A DNA stretch of 32,516 bases from SIG78 sp045587205 (GCA_045587205.1 JAZNBV010000019.1:1-32516); one strand, 5' to 3'. Counted from the first letter of the stretch, positions 7,045 through 16,123 are shown. Translations and numbers: made by a program. Notes: generated from the letters alone by a model not told the origin.

Positions 7045-8859
7045 GTGAACCGTTCAATTCTGATCGTCATCTGCGACTTTATCATTACGTCGATGATCTA
7101 CCTTAACGGCGGATTTTCGGCGATAGAGTCGCCGTTTCAGGACGGGGGCGGCGCCACGATCGACCGCTCGGCAGTAAATGTAATTATCAATGAGCTGGAA
7201 AATAAGCAGCGCGAGCTTGCTGCCGCCCGCAAGGCGCTGGCAGAAAAAAATGTTAAAGCCGGCGAGGAAAAACTCCGCGCCCGGGAACTCAACCGCGTGA
7301 CCAACGAACTGGCAAAGACCCGCAGCAAACTTGAGTTTATGCAGCGGCGCGCCCGCCTGACGCGCGAAAATGCCGGGCCGATGACTGCCGCCGATGTGCA
7401 GAAAGAGCTCGAAGCTGAAATATTGAAGAAGAACCGCGCCATTGCCCGCTATGAGCAACTGCAGAGCGAACTGGCTGCTTCGCGCGAAAATCTGCGCCGC
7501 AATGACCAGAATATGCTCCATTTGCGCCAGCAGCACAACGCGCTGCTCAAAGAGCTTGCCGCGCGTGCCGCATCGCTGGAAACCGCCCAGAGCAAACTCT
7601 CCAGTGCTGCCGGCGAGGTGGCGCGTTTGAGTGAACGCCTGGTGGCGCGTGACGCCGAATTGAACCGCCAGCAGCGCGATATAGGTTCGATGAAAAGCGA
7701 ACTTGCTGCGGTGCGCGGCGATCTTACTGCGGCACACAATACCACCCGCGGTGTCCGGCAGAAACTCTCCAATGCAGAGAGCGAGCTGGCATTTCTGCGC
7801 GGCCGCTCCAACGCTATGGAAAAAGAACTTGCCAATACCCGCGATCAGCTGCTTGCCAGCGAAAAAAGCGTTAAGGCACGCGAAATTGAACTTGCCGCCG
7901 CCCGCACCCGGCTGGAAAATATGCAGAGCGTGCTGAAAAATGCAGTGACTGATCTGACCAATACCCGCACCAGGCTTTCCGGCGAAAGTACTTTGCGCGA
8001 ACAGGCGCAGACCCAGCTGGCACAGCTTAAAGGCGATTACAACGCGGTTTCCGCCAAATTGCAGAACGCAGAAAACAAACTGCGCAGCGATGTGCTTACG
8101 CGTTATTCACAGGCGACGGTAAAACTGCAGCAGCGTATCCGTGAAAAGCGTTTGCTTATGGATCGTCAGGAAAATGAGGAACTCTATCTGCCGGTGGTGA
8201 GTATTTACAACAAAAGATACATCATTTCGGCATTGAGTACATTGGCCGGATCGCGCCGCAACAGTTCGGCGTTGAGCGATGTAACAGAGCTTGCGTATCT
8301 GATTTCCACCCCTGCTGGCGGCGATAAAGCTCCGTTATCCAGACTGGTCAAGCCGATTCTGATAGACAAGAGCGATTGCCGCGTGGCATTTATGGAAGTG
8401 CCGGAAAATAAGACCGGCAAACCTTTGAAAGTGCTGACAAAAGAAGCGCTCAAAAAGCGTGGTATCCAGGATCTGTACCTCTTCAAAGTCGGTTCATTCG
8501 GCAAAGACAGCACCATTCTGGACAGCCGCTGTTCGATGAGTTTTGAATCCGATGACGATTACCTTTACATCCGCAACGGCGCGCGGGTTTCCAGTGAACT
8601 CAAAGCTGATATCGGCGACCTTGTGCTGACCAAACAGGGCGAATTGGTTGCGGTGGTCGTGGCGGTGGAAAATTACGATTTCAGCCGTCAGCAGGAAGCT
8701 CGCTGCTTTGTCTTCAGTGAACTGCCCGATGTAAAGAGTCTTCCGCAGATACCGGTAGTGAAAGGTTCCGGTCAGGCGGATTACCGGGAATTCTGCGACA
8801 AACTCAACTTCTGGCTGGAGCAGGCGCGTCCGCTGGATGCCGCCAGACGCCGCCGTTGA
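7045..8859 (+). CDS. Membrane-anchored coiled-coil protein with degenerate trypsin-like C-terminus
   Basis: A 604-residue protein starting with GTG after AGGAG. Residues 2-21 (ILIVICDFIITSMIYL) form a single N-terminal membrane anchor. Residues ~45-365 are Ala/Glu/Arg/Leu-rich heptad coiled coil. Residues ~385-560 look like a trypsin-fold domain: YIISALSTLAG sits where LTAAHC-type blocks occur, DCRVAFMEVPE (~445) resembles the D-L-A-L-L-K-V strand, and GDLVLTKQGELVAVVVAVE (524-542) resembles G-D-S-G-G-P-V-x-x-G-E-V-V-G. The His and Ser of the triad are absent, so it would be non-proteolytic. A single anchor followed by a large exported domain parallels ExbD/TolR/MotB partners. This fold assignment is inference. 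Confidence 0.9.
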   Translation: MNRSILIVICDFIITSMIYLNGGFSAIESPFQDGGGATIDRSAVNVIINELENKQRELAAARKALAEKNVKAGEEKLRARELNRVTNELAKTRSKLEFMQRRARLTRENAGPMTAADVQKELEAEILKKNRAIARYEQLQSELAASRENLRRNDQNMLHLRQQHNALLKELAARAASLETAQSKLSSAAGEVARLSERLVARDAELNRQQRDIGSMKSELAAVRGDLTAAHNTTRGVRQKLSNAESELAFLRGRSNAMEKELANTRDQLLASEKSVKAREIELAAARTRLENMQSVLKNAVTDLTNTRTRLSGESTLREQAQTQLAQLKGDYNAVSAKLQNAENKLRSDVLTRYSQATVKLQQRIREKRLLMDRQENEELYLPVVSIYNKRYIISALSTLAGSRRNSSALSDVTELAYLISTPAGGDKAPLSRLVKPILIDKSDCRVAFMEVPENKTGKPLKVLTKEALKKRGIQDLYLFKVGSFGKDSTILDSRCSMSFESDDDYLYIRNGARVSSELKADIGDLVLTKQGELVAVVVAVENYDFSRQQEARCFVFSELPDVKSLPQIPVVKGSGQADYREFCDKLNFWLEQARPLDAARRRR

Positions 8860-8907
8860 AAATAAATATTTACGGTCAATCACACAGCACACGGGGAGCA
8901 GTACTGT

Positions 8908-11556
8908 ATGAAGGATAATACCGAAAAAGATCGTTTGCTCAACCATCCGGAAGAATACCTTACCGGCGGTGGCGGCGAGCACGGGTCAAGTATGCATACT
9001 TTCGGTCAGACCCAGCTGGAAATGCCGCTGTCGGATAACGATGGCAACGAGGTTTCCACCGCTGATCTCCAGCGGATAGTCGGTGCGGAAAGTCAGCCGA
9101 CGATCGGGGTTTTGGAAGATATGCGCACTATTGGTATGGGGGGTATCGGCACGGTATTTTCCGCCCGGGATCCTGTTCTGCACCGCGAAATTGCCATTAA
9201 GATTTTGCGTCCGGCGTACCGCAACCAGTTCAGTTATGTAACCAGTTTTATCCGCGAAGCACGCATTACCGCCCAGATCGACCACCCCAACGTAATACCG
9301 GTGCATCGGCTGGGGGTGTTTGATGATGCCGGAACCTATTTTACAATGAAGCGCGTCCGCGGCATCACGCTTGCTCAACTGCTGCGTAAACTCAAAAACG
9401 GCGATGAAGAGGCTGTAAAGACTTATACCCGGCAGCGGCTGCTGGAAATTTTTGTATCCATCTGCAACGGAGTGGCTTTTGCCCACAGCAAAGGAATCAT
9501 CCACCGCGACCTCAAGCCTGCCAATATTATGGTGGGGCGTTACGGCGAAGTTTTTATTGCCGACTGGGGGCTGGCGCTGTACCGCGAAGATGTCGCCGAA
9601 AAATATCAGTCCGACAAGATCAGCCTGGGGGATCTGCCAGACGAAGATCAGCCGCCGGAACAGGAAGCCAAACCGGGTTGCAAGATCAGCGGCACTCCCG
9701 CATTTATGGCGCCCGAACAGGTGCTTGGCAAACACAGCGATATTGACGAACAGACCGATGTTTACGCATTGGGTACGATCCTTTACTCCATATTGACCTG
9801 GGAGCAGTCGCCCTTTGAAGGCGCCGAAACTGTCACCAAACTGATGCAGCGGGTGATCAACCGCAAATTTCTGCGGCCGCGCCGCCGTGCTCCGCGCCGC
9901 CGGATACCCTACGAACTGGAAGCTGTTACGCTCAAAGCAATGCACGGCAATAAGGAAAAACGCTACGGAACAGTTATTGCATTGCTGAACGATGTGCGTA
10001 ATTACCTTGCCAAATATCCGGTATCAGCATATTCACCGATGCCCCACTACCGGCTTTACAAACTTATCCGCCGCCGACCGCTGATTCCGGTCACTCTGAT
10101 GGGGGCGCTGCTGACACTGGGGGCGTGGAACGCGTCGGAGTATCTGCATAACTATATGGAAAGCCGTTCCACGCAGACGCTTGTGCAGTCCACGCTGGAT
10201 GATTGCGACCAGCTCCGCAACGCGGCGATCGCCACCCGCAGCCGGCTTAACCAGCTTTATACTATTTCGGGCAATACGGAAACTTACGATAAGGCGCAAA
10301 CTCTCCGCAGCCGCTACTTGCGCAGTGCCAACGAATTTACCATTGCGTGCAACAATGCCTGGGAACATCTCAGGCAGCTGTTGAATTTGAATACCAAGTA
10401 TGACGTGGTTGCGCCGCTTTTTTCCCGTCTGCTGACCGGTCAGATGCACTTTGCCAATGCAGTGAACAATCAGTCAATGCTTACATTGACAGTGGAGCGT
10501 CTGCGGCATCTTCCGCCGGAATTGCAGCGTATGATCTGCACTTTAAGCCCCATACTTGCAAAACAATCAATGCTGCTCAAACAGAATATGGGCGAGTTCC
10601 AGATAACTCTGCACGATCCGTCGATCAGCGTAAGCGCTGTAAAAGTTCAGAGTTCCCAACCGCAGGGGCCCGATGCTGCCGCTGCCGGCGAAACTATTGT
10701 CAAACTCAATGCAGCTCCGCAGGTCAATACACTGCCCGCCGGCAACTATCTTATTACCGTGCGGCTGCCGGATAAACACGAATTGCGTTTCCCGGTAACT
10801 GTTGAGCGCGATAAACTTGAAACAGTCGATCTGGTGATTCCCAAAGAGTTTCCGGAAGATATGGCGTATATACCTGAAGGCCGTTTTATCTTCGGCGACC
10901 GCACCTTTGACGATCAGTCCGCGCATACCCGGCTTGATGCGTTCTTTATAAAGAAAACCGAAGTCACCACCGGTGAATATCTGGAATTCTGGAAAACGCT
11001 GAAAAGCAAAGAATTGCGCGAGCGTTACCGCGCGTATGTAGATGATCTCTCCAGTCGCGGCCGTAAACTGGTGCCGCTGTGGAATGAGCGCGGGGTGATC
11101 TTCAAGCCCTACACAGCCAATATGCCTGTGATCGGTCTGACCGGTGCGGCAATGGAAGCATACTGTCAGTATATGAGTAAAAAGACTGGCCGCAAATACC
11201 GGCTGCCCACTGCGCTGGAGTGGGAAAAAGCCGCCCGCGGGGTCGATGGCAGAGAATATGTGTGGGGCAACCATTATCAGGAAAACTTTGCCTGTATAAA
11301 CAAATATAATCAGGCATACCGCGGCAATCTGCCCGTGGAGGTGGCAACCTTCCCGAAAGATTGTTCAGTTTACGGAGTTTCTGACCTTGCCGGCAACGCG
11401 CGCGAACTGGTGACCAATCCCGGCAGTGAACAGTATTACACCGTCAAGGGCGGCAGTTTCAACTATTCCAGAAGATTTGCCCGTGCGGCATCAAATGCTT
11501 ATGTGACCAACCTTTCCGATGTAGGGTTCCGCTGCGTAGTGGAAATTGAAAAATAA
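8908..11556 (+). CDS. Ser/Thr protein kinase fused to an FGE-sulfatase (SUMF1-like) domain
   Basis: An 882-residue fusion. Residues ~65-370 are a Hanks-type kinase: glycine loop GMGGIG (76-81), Lys98 in AIKIL, catalytic HRDLKPAN (199-206), DWG at 219-221 in place of DFG, and SGTPAFMAPEQ (261-271). One membrane helix lies at ~391-408. Residues ~410-560 are helical and ~565-645 are a PEGA-like beta module. Residues ~651-880 are an FGE-sulfatase fold (MAYIPEGRFIFGD, YRLPTALEWEKAARG, YGVSDLAGNARELV, terminal VGFRC). The kinase is cytoplasmic and the FGE fold periplasmic if the helix spans once. The fold is common in sensory or ligand-binding roles; the formylglycine-generating Cys pair is not evident. 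All core kinase residues are present. GGGGAG precedes the ATG. It is the last gene of the triad. Confidence 0.96.
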   Translation: MKDNTEKDRLLNHPEEYLTGGGGEHGSSMHTFGQTQLEMPLSDNDGNEVSTADLQRIVGAESQPTIGVLEDMRTIGMGGIGTVFSARDPVLHREIAIKILRPAYRNQFSYVTSFIREARITAQIDHPNVIPVHRLGVFDDAGTYFTMKRVRGITLAQLLRKLKNGDEEAVKTYTRQRLLEIFVSICNGVAFAHSKGIIHRDLKPANIMVGRYGEVFIADWGLALYREDVAEKYQSDKISLGDLPDEDQPPEQEAKPGCKISGTPAFMAPEQVLGKHSDIDEQTDVYALGTILYSILTWEQSPFEGAETVTKLMQRVINRKFLRPRRRAPRRRIPYELEAVTLKAMHGNKEKRYGTVIALLNDVRNYLAKYPVSAYSPMPHYRLYKLIRRRPLIPVTLMGALLTLGAWNASEYLHNYMESRSTQTLVQSTLDDCDQLRNAAIATRSRLNQLYTISGNTETYDKAQTLRSRYLRSANEFTIACNNAWEHLRQLLNLNTKYDVVAPLFSRLLTGQMHFANAVNNQSMLTLTVERLRHLPPELQRMICTLSPILAKQSMLLKQNMGEFQITLHDPSISVSAVKVQSSQPQGPDAAAAGETIVKLNAAPQVNTLPAGNYLITVRLPDKHELRFPVTVERDKLETVDLVIPKEFPEDMAYIPEGRFIFGDRTFDDQSAHTRLDAFFIKKTEVTTGEYLEFWKTLKSKELRERYRAYVDDLSSRGRKLVPLWNERGVIFKPYTANMPVIGLTGAAMEAYCQYMSKKTGRKYRLPTALEWEKAARGVDGREYVWGNHYQENFACINKYNQAYRGNLPVEVATFPKDCSVYGVSDLAGNARELVTNPGSEQYYTVKGGSFNYSRRFARAASNAYVTNLSDVGFRCVVEIEK

Positions 11557-11575
11557 CGCCCTGTAAAAAACAAAT

Positions 11576-11614
11576 CGGAATTGCCTTTATTCGGGAACAA
11601 TAAAGGCAATTCCG
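11576..11614. terminator. Hairpin between convergent genes, bidirectional terminator
   Basis: CGGAATTGCCTTTATT (11576-11591) and AATAAAGGCAATTCCG (11599-11614) are perfectly complementary over 16 bp with a 7-nt loop. On the minus strand a six-T run follows after five bases, so it should end the aminotransferase operon. On the plus strand only TTTT follows. It lies between the kinase gene and the end of the minus-strand operon. Confidence 0.8.
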
Positions 11615-11629
11615 GCGAAAGTTTTCCTG

Positions 11630-12802
11630 TCAGGCGTTCTGGCTTATGACTTCAACAATGCGTTCGAGTTTTTCATCAGGAGTGTACTGATTAATGACCA
11701 GGCGCATAGCTTTGTTCATAAAATCTTCGGTTACGGGGCAGTTATCTGCATTATACTCATAAGTTTTTCCGGCAATGACTTCTGCCGGCCAGATGCCGCC
11801 GGGGAAGAAGCTTTTGTTCCGGAAGAGCGGCCATTTGTATGCCGGGTCGATGTAACCAATGGTGTGACCGATCTTGTTTTCAGCTAATTTGGCAGAAAGT
11901 TTTTCGCGGTCGCCATCGTATGTAAACATATAAAACCACCAGTTGCTTACGCTGTCGGGCAGTTCCTGCGGCACGGTTATACCGGGCACGTTTTTGAGTG
12001 CGTCGCTCAAAAAATTGCCTGCGGCGCGGCGGCGTTTTCTGATGGATTCAAGTTTATCGAGCTGTGCAATGGCAACTGCGTACTGCATTTCGGTCATACG
12101 GTAATTGGGTGCCAGTGCGGCAAGGCGGCTGCCGGTGCCCAGCCGGTCATAATATTTATCCATATAGTTGTGCAGATTCTGATAAAGTTTTTCGCTGGCA
12201 GTCAAAGCGTAACCGCCTTCGCCCGCGCTCAAATGCTTGGATTCGTTGAGCGAAAAACACCCGATATTGCCAATAGTACCTACCGGTTTGCCGTGATAAA
12301 TCGTACCGTTGGCCTGTGCGCAGTCTTCCACAACATACAGATTGTGTTTTCCGGCAAGCTTCATAATCGGTTCCATATCGCAGGGGTTGCCTGCCAGATG
12401 CACTGGAATGATGGCGCGGGTGCGCGGAGTAATGCATTTTTCAATGGTTTCCGCAGAAATATTGCAATTCGGGAAGGTTATATCGGCAAATACCGGGATC
12501 AGATTCTGGTAAAGTATCCCGATCAGGGTGCCCATATCAGTTACCGGCGACGTTATTACTTCGCTGCCCGGCGGCAGTTCCAGTGCCGCCACTGCCGCGT
12601 GGATGACCGCCGAACCGGAAGAACCGCCCACGCAGTAGGGTATGTTGTAGTAATGTTGTGCTTTTTCAACAAATTCTTTGCATTTTTTGCCGCTCAAATA
12701 CCAGAGTACGCCGTTATCCAGAACTTCGTTGACATATTGCCGTTCGGCTGTACCATAGCGGGTGCCGGGGATATGGGCACACGGTTCAATTTTTATACTC
12801 AT
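11630..12802 (-). CDS. DegT/DnrJ/EryC1/StrS-family PLP aminotransferase
   Basis: A 390-residue fold-type I PLP enzyme. VVEDCAQANG carries the Asp that contacts the pyridine nitrogen (Asp160), and CFSLNESKHLSAGEGG carries the Schiff-base Lys189 in the family pattern F-S-x-x-x-x-K-x-x-x-x-G-E-G-G. SSGSAVIHAA is the cofactor phosphate region, and NYRMTEMQYAVAIAQL is the conserved late helix. Family members transaminate keto sugars or cyclitols, usually with Glu or Gln as donor. Being in a catabolic-looking operon and not an O-antigen cluster, it may deaminate an amino sugar or amino cyclitol, or aminate an intermediate. It starts 3 bp after the preceding gene's stop and is the last gene of the operon, before a strong terminator hairpin. 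Confidence 0.95.
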   Translation of the reverse strand: MSIKIEPCAHIPGTRYGTAERQYVNEVLDNGVLWYLSGKKCKEFVEKAQHYYNIPYCVGGSSGSAVIHAAVAALELPPGSEVITSPVTDMGTLIGILYQNLIPVFADITFPNCNISAETIEKCITPRTRAIIPVHLAGNPCDMEPIMKLAGKHNLYVVEDCAQANGTIYHGKPVGTIGNIGCFSLNESKHLSAGEGGYALTASEKLYQNLHNYMDKYYDRLGTGSRLAALAPNYRMTEMQYAVAIAQLDKLESIRKRRRAAGNFLSDALKNVPGITVPQELPDSVSNWWFYMFTYDGDREKLSAKLAENKIGHTIGYIDPAYKWPLFRNKSFFPGGIWPAEVIAGKTYEYNADNCPVTEDFMNKAMRLVINQYTPDEKLERIVEVISQNA

Positions 12803-12805
12803 AAA

Positions 12806-13528
12806 TCAACCTTTCAAGAGTTTTTCAAGATTTTTTATATTGTCATATTCACCGGAGTGATCCTGCAGCTTCATCACGGATGCCAGCGGTTCCAGCAGCG
12901 GTGCTTCTGAACCGAACAATACATTGCCGGAGATATTTTTTTCTTCCAGAGTTTTATAAGGCGCCAGTCCGTCCATAAAAGCACTGTCAAAAAATACTCT
13001 GCCGTTCAAGCCGTTGAAAATCAGTTCCGCTTCGTTGAGCTTGGCATTAAGTATCAGCAGTTTGAGTCCGGGGTGCTTTCTGCCGAACTCAATAACCTGA
13101 TCGCACAATACGGGTGCTATCCGTGCCAGCGGGTGCTGATTGCGCTCATCTTCCAACCGCAGCGGCAGCAGCAATACCTTGTTGAATTTCTGCAATACAG
13201 CGGGGATCTTTGTCAGCAAATCCAGCGGGTAATTGTGGTAATTAGGGTAGATGATCCCGCCGGGCACCGCCGGATTTTTCAGCATATCCAAACTGACGGA
13301 GTAATCTTCGTGCAAAGTGGGAACGATCTGAAACTTTGGATAGTTTTTCCAGGCTTTGCAGAGCATTTCATTGATCCGGTCAATATCGTATGACCAGATA
13401 TTTTCCATTGAATGTACCCAGCCGGAGTTGATTCCGGCAGCTGAAAGTTTCTTTACCAGCGCCGGAACAGTACGCACTGCAGTGCGGAATGGCCAGACAC
13501 CGTAACCGATATTTACATCACAAATCAT
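12806..13528 (-). CDS. Amidohydrolase-like TIM-barrel protein lacking metal ligands
   Basis: A 240-residue protein whose ATG overlaps the stop of the preceding gene (ATGA at 13525-13528), so translation is coupled. The frame stays open upstream to 14062, but that stretch is antisense-like shadow of the neighbour and has no ribosome site. The fold follows its neighbour: MICDVNIGYG at the start and NVLFGSEAPLLEP near the end align with DFHTHNAG and RILFGSDIAYR of the amidohydrolase. The HxH pair is replaced by N6-x-G8, the AHLSN histidine by LNAKLN, and the GSD Asp by Glu. It is therefore probably not a metal hydrolase; a partner or regulatory subunit, or a changed chemistry, would fit. Confidence 0.88.
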   Translation of the reverse strand: MICDVNIGYGVWPFRTAVRTVPALVKKLSAAGINSGWVHSMENIWSYDIDRINEMLCKAWKNYPKFQIVPTLHEDYSVSLDMLKNPAVPGGIIYPNYHNYPLDLLTKIPAVLQKFNKVLLLPLRLEDERNQHPLARIAPVLCDQVIEFGRKHPGLKLLILNAKLNEAELIFNGLNGRVFFDSAFMDGLAPYKTLEEKNISGNVLFGSEAPLLEPLASVMKLQDHSGEYDNIKNLEKLLKG

Positions 13529-14262
13529 AATCCCAGAAGCCTTTCTGCATTTTTGTGCAGTATGAGTTCGCGTTTTGCCGGATTTGTCACACAGCCCAGC
13601 ACGCGTCCCAGCTGACTGGCAGTGTTGCGGTAAGCTATATCGCTGCCGAAAAGTATGCGTTTGGCCCCCAGTTTGCCGAGCGCATATTCCAGCACACTGC
13701 CTTCGGGCAGACCGCCGGAGGTATCGCAGTAGATATTTTTCAGACCTGCCACCTGTGCTATACCCTGATAGCCGCAATTGGAGAGGTGAGCCATAACAAT
13801 ATTGACATTGCTGTGGCGCGCTGCCATTACGGCGATATCTTCCGGAAACGATTCCCCGGCGTAGCGGGCGGTGGTTTTGCGCCAGCAGTGCTGCACCAGC
13901 GGAACTTTGAGCCGCGCGATCTCCTGCAGCAGAGGAGTCATCGCCGGATCGGTACAGATCAAATTTATTTCCAGTTTGACTGCCCGGAATCCCTGCTTGA
14001 GAATACGGAAACGCATCTCTTCGATACACGCTTCCGTACTGTTGCACGGATTGATAAAGCACGCCGCGTAACGGTTGGCAGGATCACGGTTTACAAATTC
14101 GTAACTCATATCATTGATCTGGCGTATGCCGTCAGGATCGGGAGTTTTGCCGCAGGCAAAAACGTCGCCCAGCGTCATAAATTTATCGGCATAACGCATT
14201 ATTGAATCGGCTGTTTCTGTGGAAACCGGCCCTGCATTATGAGTATGAAAATCAAAGATCAT
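13525..14262 (-). CDS. Amidohydrolase-2 family metal-dependent hydrolase (COG2159 type)
   Basis: A 245-residue TIM-barrel hydrolase. The metal-binding HxH lies at His6 and His8 (MIFDFHTHNAG), a third His in VPLVQHCW, a fourth in IVMAHLSNCG, and the catalytic Asp in ILFGSDIAYR. The family includes aromatic decarboxylases and sugar lactonases such as L-fucono- and L-rhamnono-lactonases; a lactonase role would suit a pathway with sugar dehydrogenases, but this is inference. It starts 18 bp after the upstream 600-residue gene with a weak GGAAA site, and its stop overlaps the start of the ligand-less homologue. Confidence 0.92.
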   Translation of the reverse strand: MIFDFHTHNAGPVSTETADSIMRYADKFMTLGDVFACGKTPDPDGIRQINDMSYEFVNRDPANRYAACFINPCNSTEACIEEMRFRILKQGFRAVKLEINLICTDPAMTPLLQEIARLKVPLVQHCWRKTTARYAGESFPEDIAVMAARHSNVNIVMAHLSNCGYQGIAQVAGLKNIYCDTSGGLPEGSVLEYALGKLGAKRILFGSDIAYRNTASQLGRVLGCVTNPAKRELILHKNAERLLGL

Positions 14263-14280
14263 AAAGTATTTCCATTATTT

Positions 14281-16083
14281 TCAGTTATTATCTTTTGTAA
14301 CCTTCAAACTGACTTTTATACTGTTGGTTGCCGAATTGAACCGGGCGGGGGAGTAAAGAGCGTTGCGGCTGGAACCGACCCACTTTTCGTGCACTTTTTC
14401 TGAATCACTGGAAACAATGAATTTACAACCCTTGTAGGATACTTCAAAACCATTTTCCACGGCTTTAGTTATGCTCCAGCTTTCGCCGTCGGTCAACAGC
14501 AGCGGTACGCGGTAAGCCACCGGCTTGCCGGAACTGTTTACCGCTTCGACCTCGGCAGAATCTGCCATCAGGCGGATTTTCTCGCTGACAACACCGGCGG
14601 CAAATGGCCAGTCAATAACCAGTTCCACATAATCTGCTGTTGCAGCAACATCACGCACATTGGCCTGCCCCGGTCCGGTAATCGGCAGATCGGCAGTAAA
14701 ACCTTCTTCAGCAGTACCGGCTCCGAATGCCAGCGATTCCGCCGCCGGTATGACCGAAATAAAAGCCAGGTGATCCGGGGACGGTGTGGATACTGTCAGT
14801 TCCGGCGGAATACCTTTGACGTGCCATCTGCCCCAGCCCACGGCATCGTAGTGGCAGTGGTTGAACAGTTCTATTTCAATATGCGAGCCGTTGATACTGG
14901 CAAAAACCTTGTGGAAAACATCCGATGTGGTCCAGAGGAAAGCGCCGCTTTCCGCCGGAGTGGTATCGGCAAAAGGTATGGTATCATCTGCCATCAGTGA
15001 AGCAATGGCAAGCTGGCTGGCGATCAGCAGTGTGTATGCTCCGTAAAAACCGTAATTGCGCTGTCTGCCGTACTGGGTGGCTTGCGGGAAACGGTTTTTG
15101 TTGAAAAATACCGGATCACACACAAGATAACTTTCTATACTGTTGACTGCGCGGGCAGCGGCGCGGCGGAAAACGCCTGCCATATTAATATCGCCCAGGG
15201 CTTTGAACTTGCGCGCCTCAAGTTCGCAGATAATGGCAAAACTTGCTTCCACAAAGTTCTGCTGATTGCTTCTGCCGCCGAAAGGCATTTCACCACAGCC
15301 GGATTGATAGAGCAATCCGCACATTGCACCGCTGCGCAGGAGAGACCGCAAACGGCTTTTGTGCGGTTCATCGTACTCGGTAAAAACCTCCGCAATTTCC
15401 ATATTCATCCGCGGAGTTATATCATAGGTCATCGGCGAATGGGGGTCGCGGTACATACCGAGTTCGTCGAACCGGTCAAGCTGTTCTGCAAGATAAGTAT
15501 CGACGAACTTGCGGTTGTCAATGATCCCAAGATGCTTTTTCATTGCTTCGCCAGCCAGCGAAAAGGTCAGAAAGTTTTGCCGTTCCTCCAGCGGAGTGCC
15601 GCGGGAAGTGGTTCTGCCGTAAGTTACTTCAGGATCATAACAAACATACATATCGCGCCAATGCTTGAGCAGTGCCGGATCGACTTTATCCTGCAAGGCA
15701 ATATAGACCATCAGCGATTCTTTGACGTGAAATTCGCCGTAAGTGGTTTTGCCGCCGACAATTTCCTGAAGAACCGGTTCCATACCTTTGACGGCGCTGT
15801 CAATCATATCCAGGCAGCGTCCCTGCTGCATAAGGGCGCCCAATGCGCCGAGATAGCGGCAGGTCGCCATCGGAGTCTCTTCGTGGACAAACGGATCAAT
15901 GATCCTGCCCTCTTCATTCTGCCACGCGCTGCCGACGCGGACAATGTGTTCGGCAAGGTCAAGATATTTTGCTTTGGGGACTTCCGGCAGCGGCCTGGCA
16001 GGTTTTTGGGCAATCAGGCTGCGAACCAGTTCTTCGGGGGTGGCAAAAGAGCCCTGATCTGAAATAAATAACGGCTTCGGCAT
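14281..16083 (-). CDS. Uncharacterised ~600-residue protein, second of a tandem pair (possible alpha/alpha-toroid plus beta-sandwich)
   Basis: A 600-residue cytoplasmic-looking protein (no signal peptide or TM). Residues ~30-380 are predominantly helical with paired-helix segments such as KYLDLAEHIVRVGSAW, CRYLGALGALMQQG and YGAYTLLIASQLAIASL. The most striking block is GEMPFGGRSNQQNFVEASFA (264-283). Residues ~385-600 are strand-rich (SHIEIEL, YDAVGWGRWHVKG, DYVELVIDWPF). This helical toroid plus beta-sandwich layout is seen in heparinase-like polysaccharide lyases and GH88/105-like enzymes, but I cannot name a family. AAGGAG precedes the start. It is a clear paralogue of the next gene upstream, with most residues shared in the helical half. 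Confidence 0.9.
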   Translation of the reverse strand: MPKPLFISDQGSFATPEELVRSLIAQKPARPLPEVPKAKYLDLAEHIVRVGSAWQNEEGRIIDPFVHEETPMATCRYLGALGALMQQGRCLDMIDSAVKGMEPVLQEIVGGKTTYGEFHVKESLMVYIALQDKVDPALLKHWRDMYVCYDPEVTYGRTTSRGTPLEERQNFLTFSLAGEAMKKHLGIIDNRKFVDTYLAEQLDRFDELGMYRDPHSPMTYDITPRMNMEIAEVFTEYDEPHKSRLRSLLRSGAMCGLLYQSGCGEMPFGGRSNQQNFVEASFAIICELEARKFKALGDINMAGVFRRAAARAVNSIESYLVCDPVFFNKNRFPQATQYGRQRNYGFYGAYTLLIASQLAIASLMADDTIPFADTTPAESGAFLWTTSDVFHKVFASINGSHIEIELFNHCHYDAVGWGRWHVKGIPPELTVSTPSPDHLAFISVIPAAESLAFGAGTAEEGFTADLPITGPGQANVRDVAATADYVELVIDWPFAAGVVSEKIRLMADSAEVEAVNSSGKPVAYRVPLLLTDGESWSITKAVENGFEVSYKGCKFIVSSDSEKVHEKWVGSSRNALYSPARFNSATNSIKVSLKVTKDNN

Positions 16084-16123
16084 AGATAAAACTCCTTACT
16101 TGTTTACTGTCATACAGATAAAA

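Noticed and set aside
8986..9945. 319-codon minus-strand open frame
   Set aside because: Antisense to the kinase domain, whose motifs are all on the plus strand.
13529..14062. N-terminal extension of the ligand-less amidohydrolase gene
   Set aside because: The stretch overlaps the true amidohydrolase in another frame and reads as Ser/Arg/Gln-rich noise; the ATG at 13528 gives the family N-terminus and an ATGA overlap.
15082..16062. 326-codon plus-strand open frame
   Set aside because: Antisense to the 600-residue paralogue gene; the same shadow appears against its sister copy, so it reflects the duplicated coding strand.
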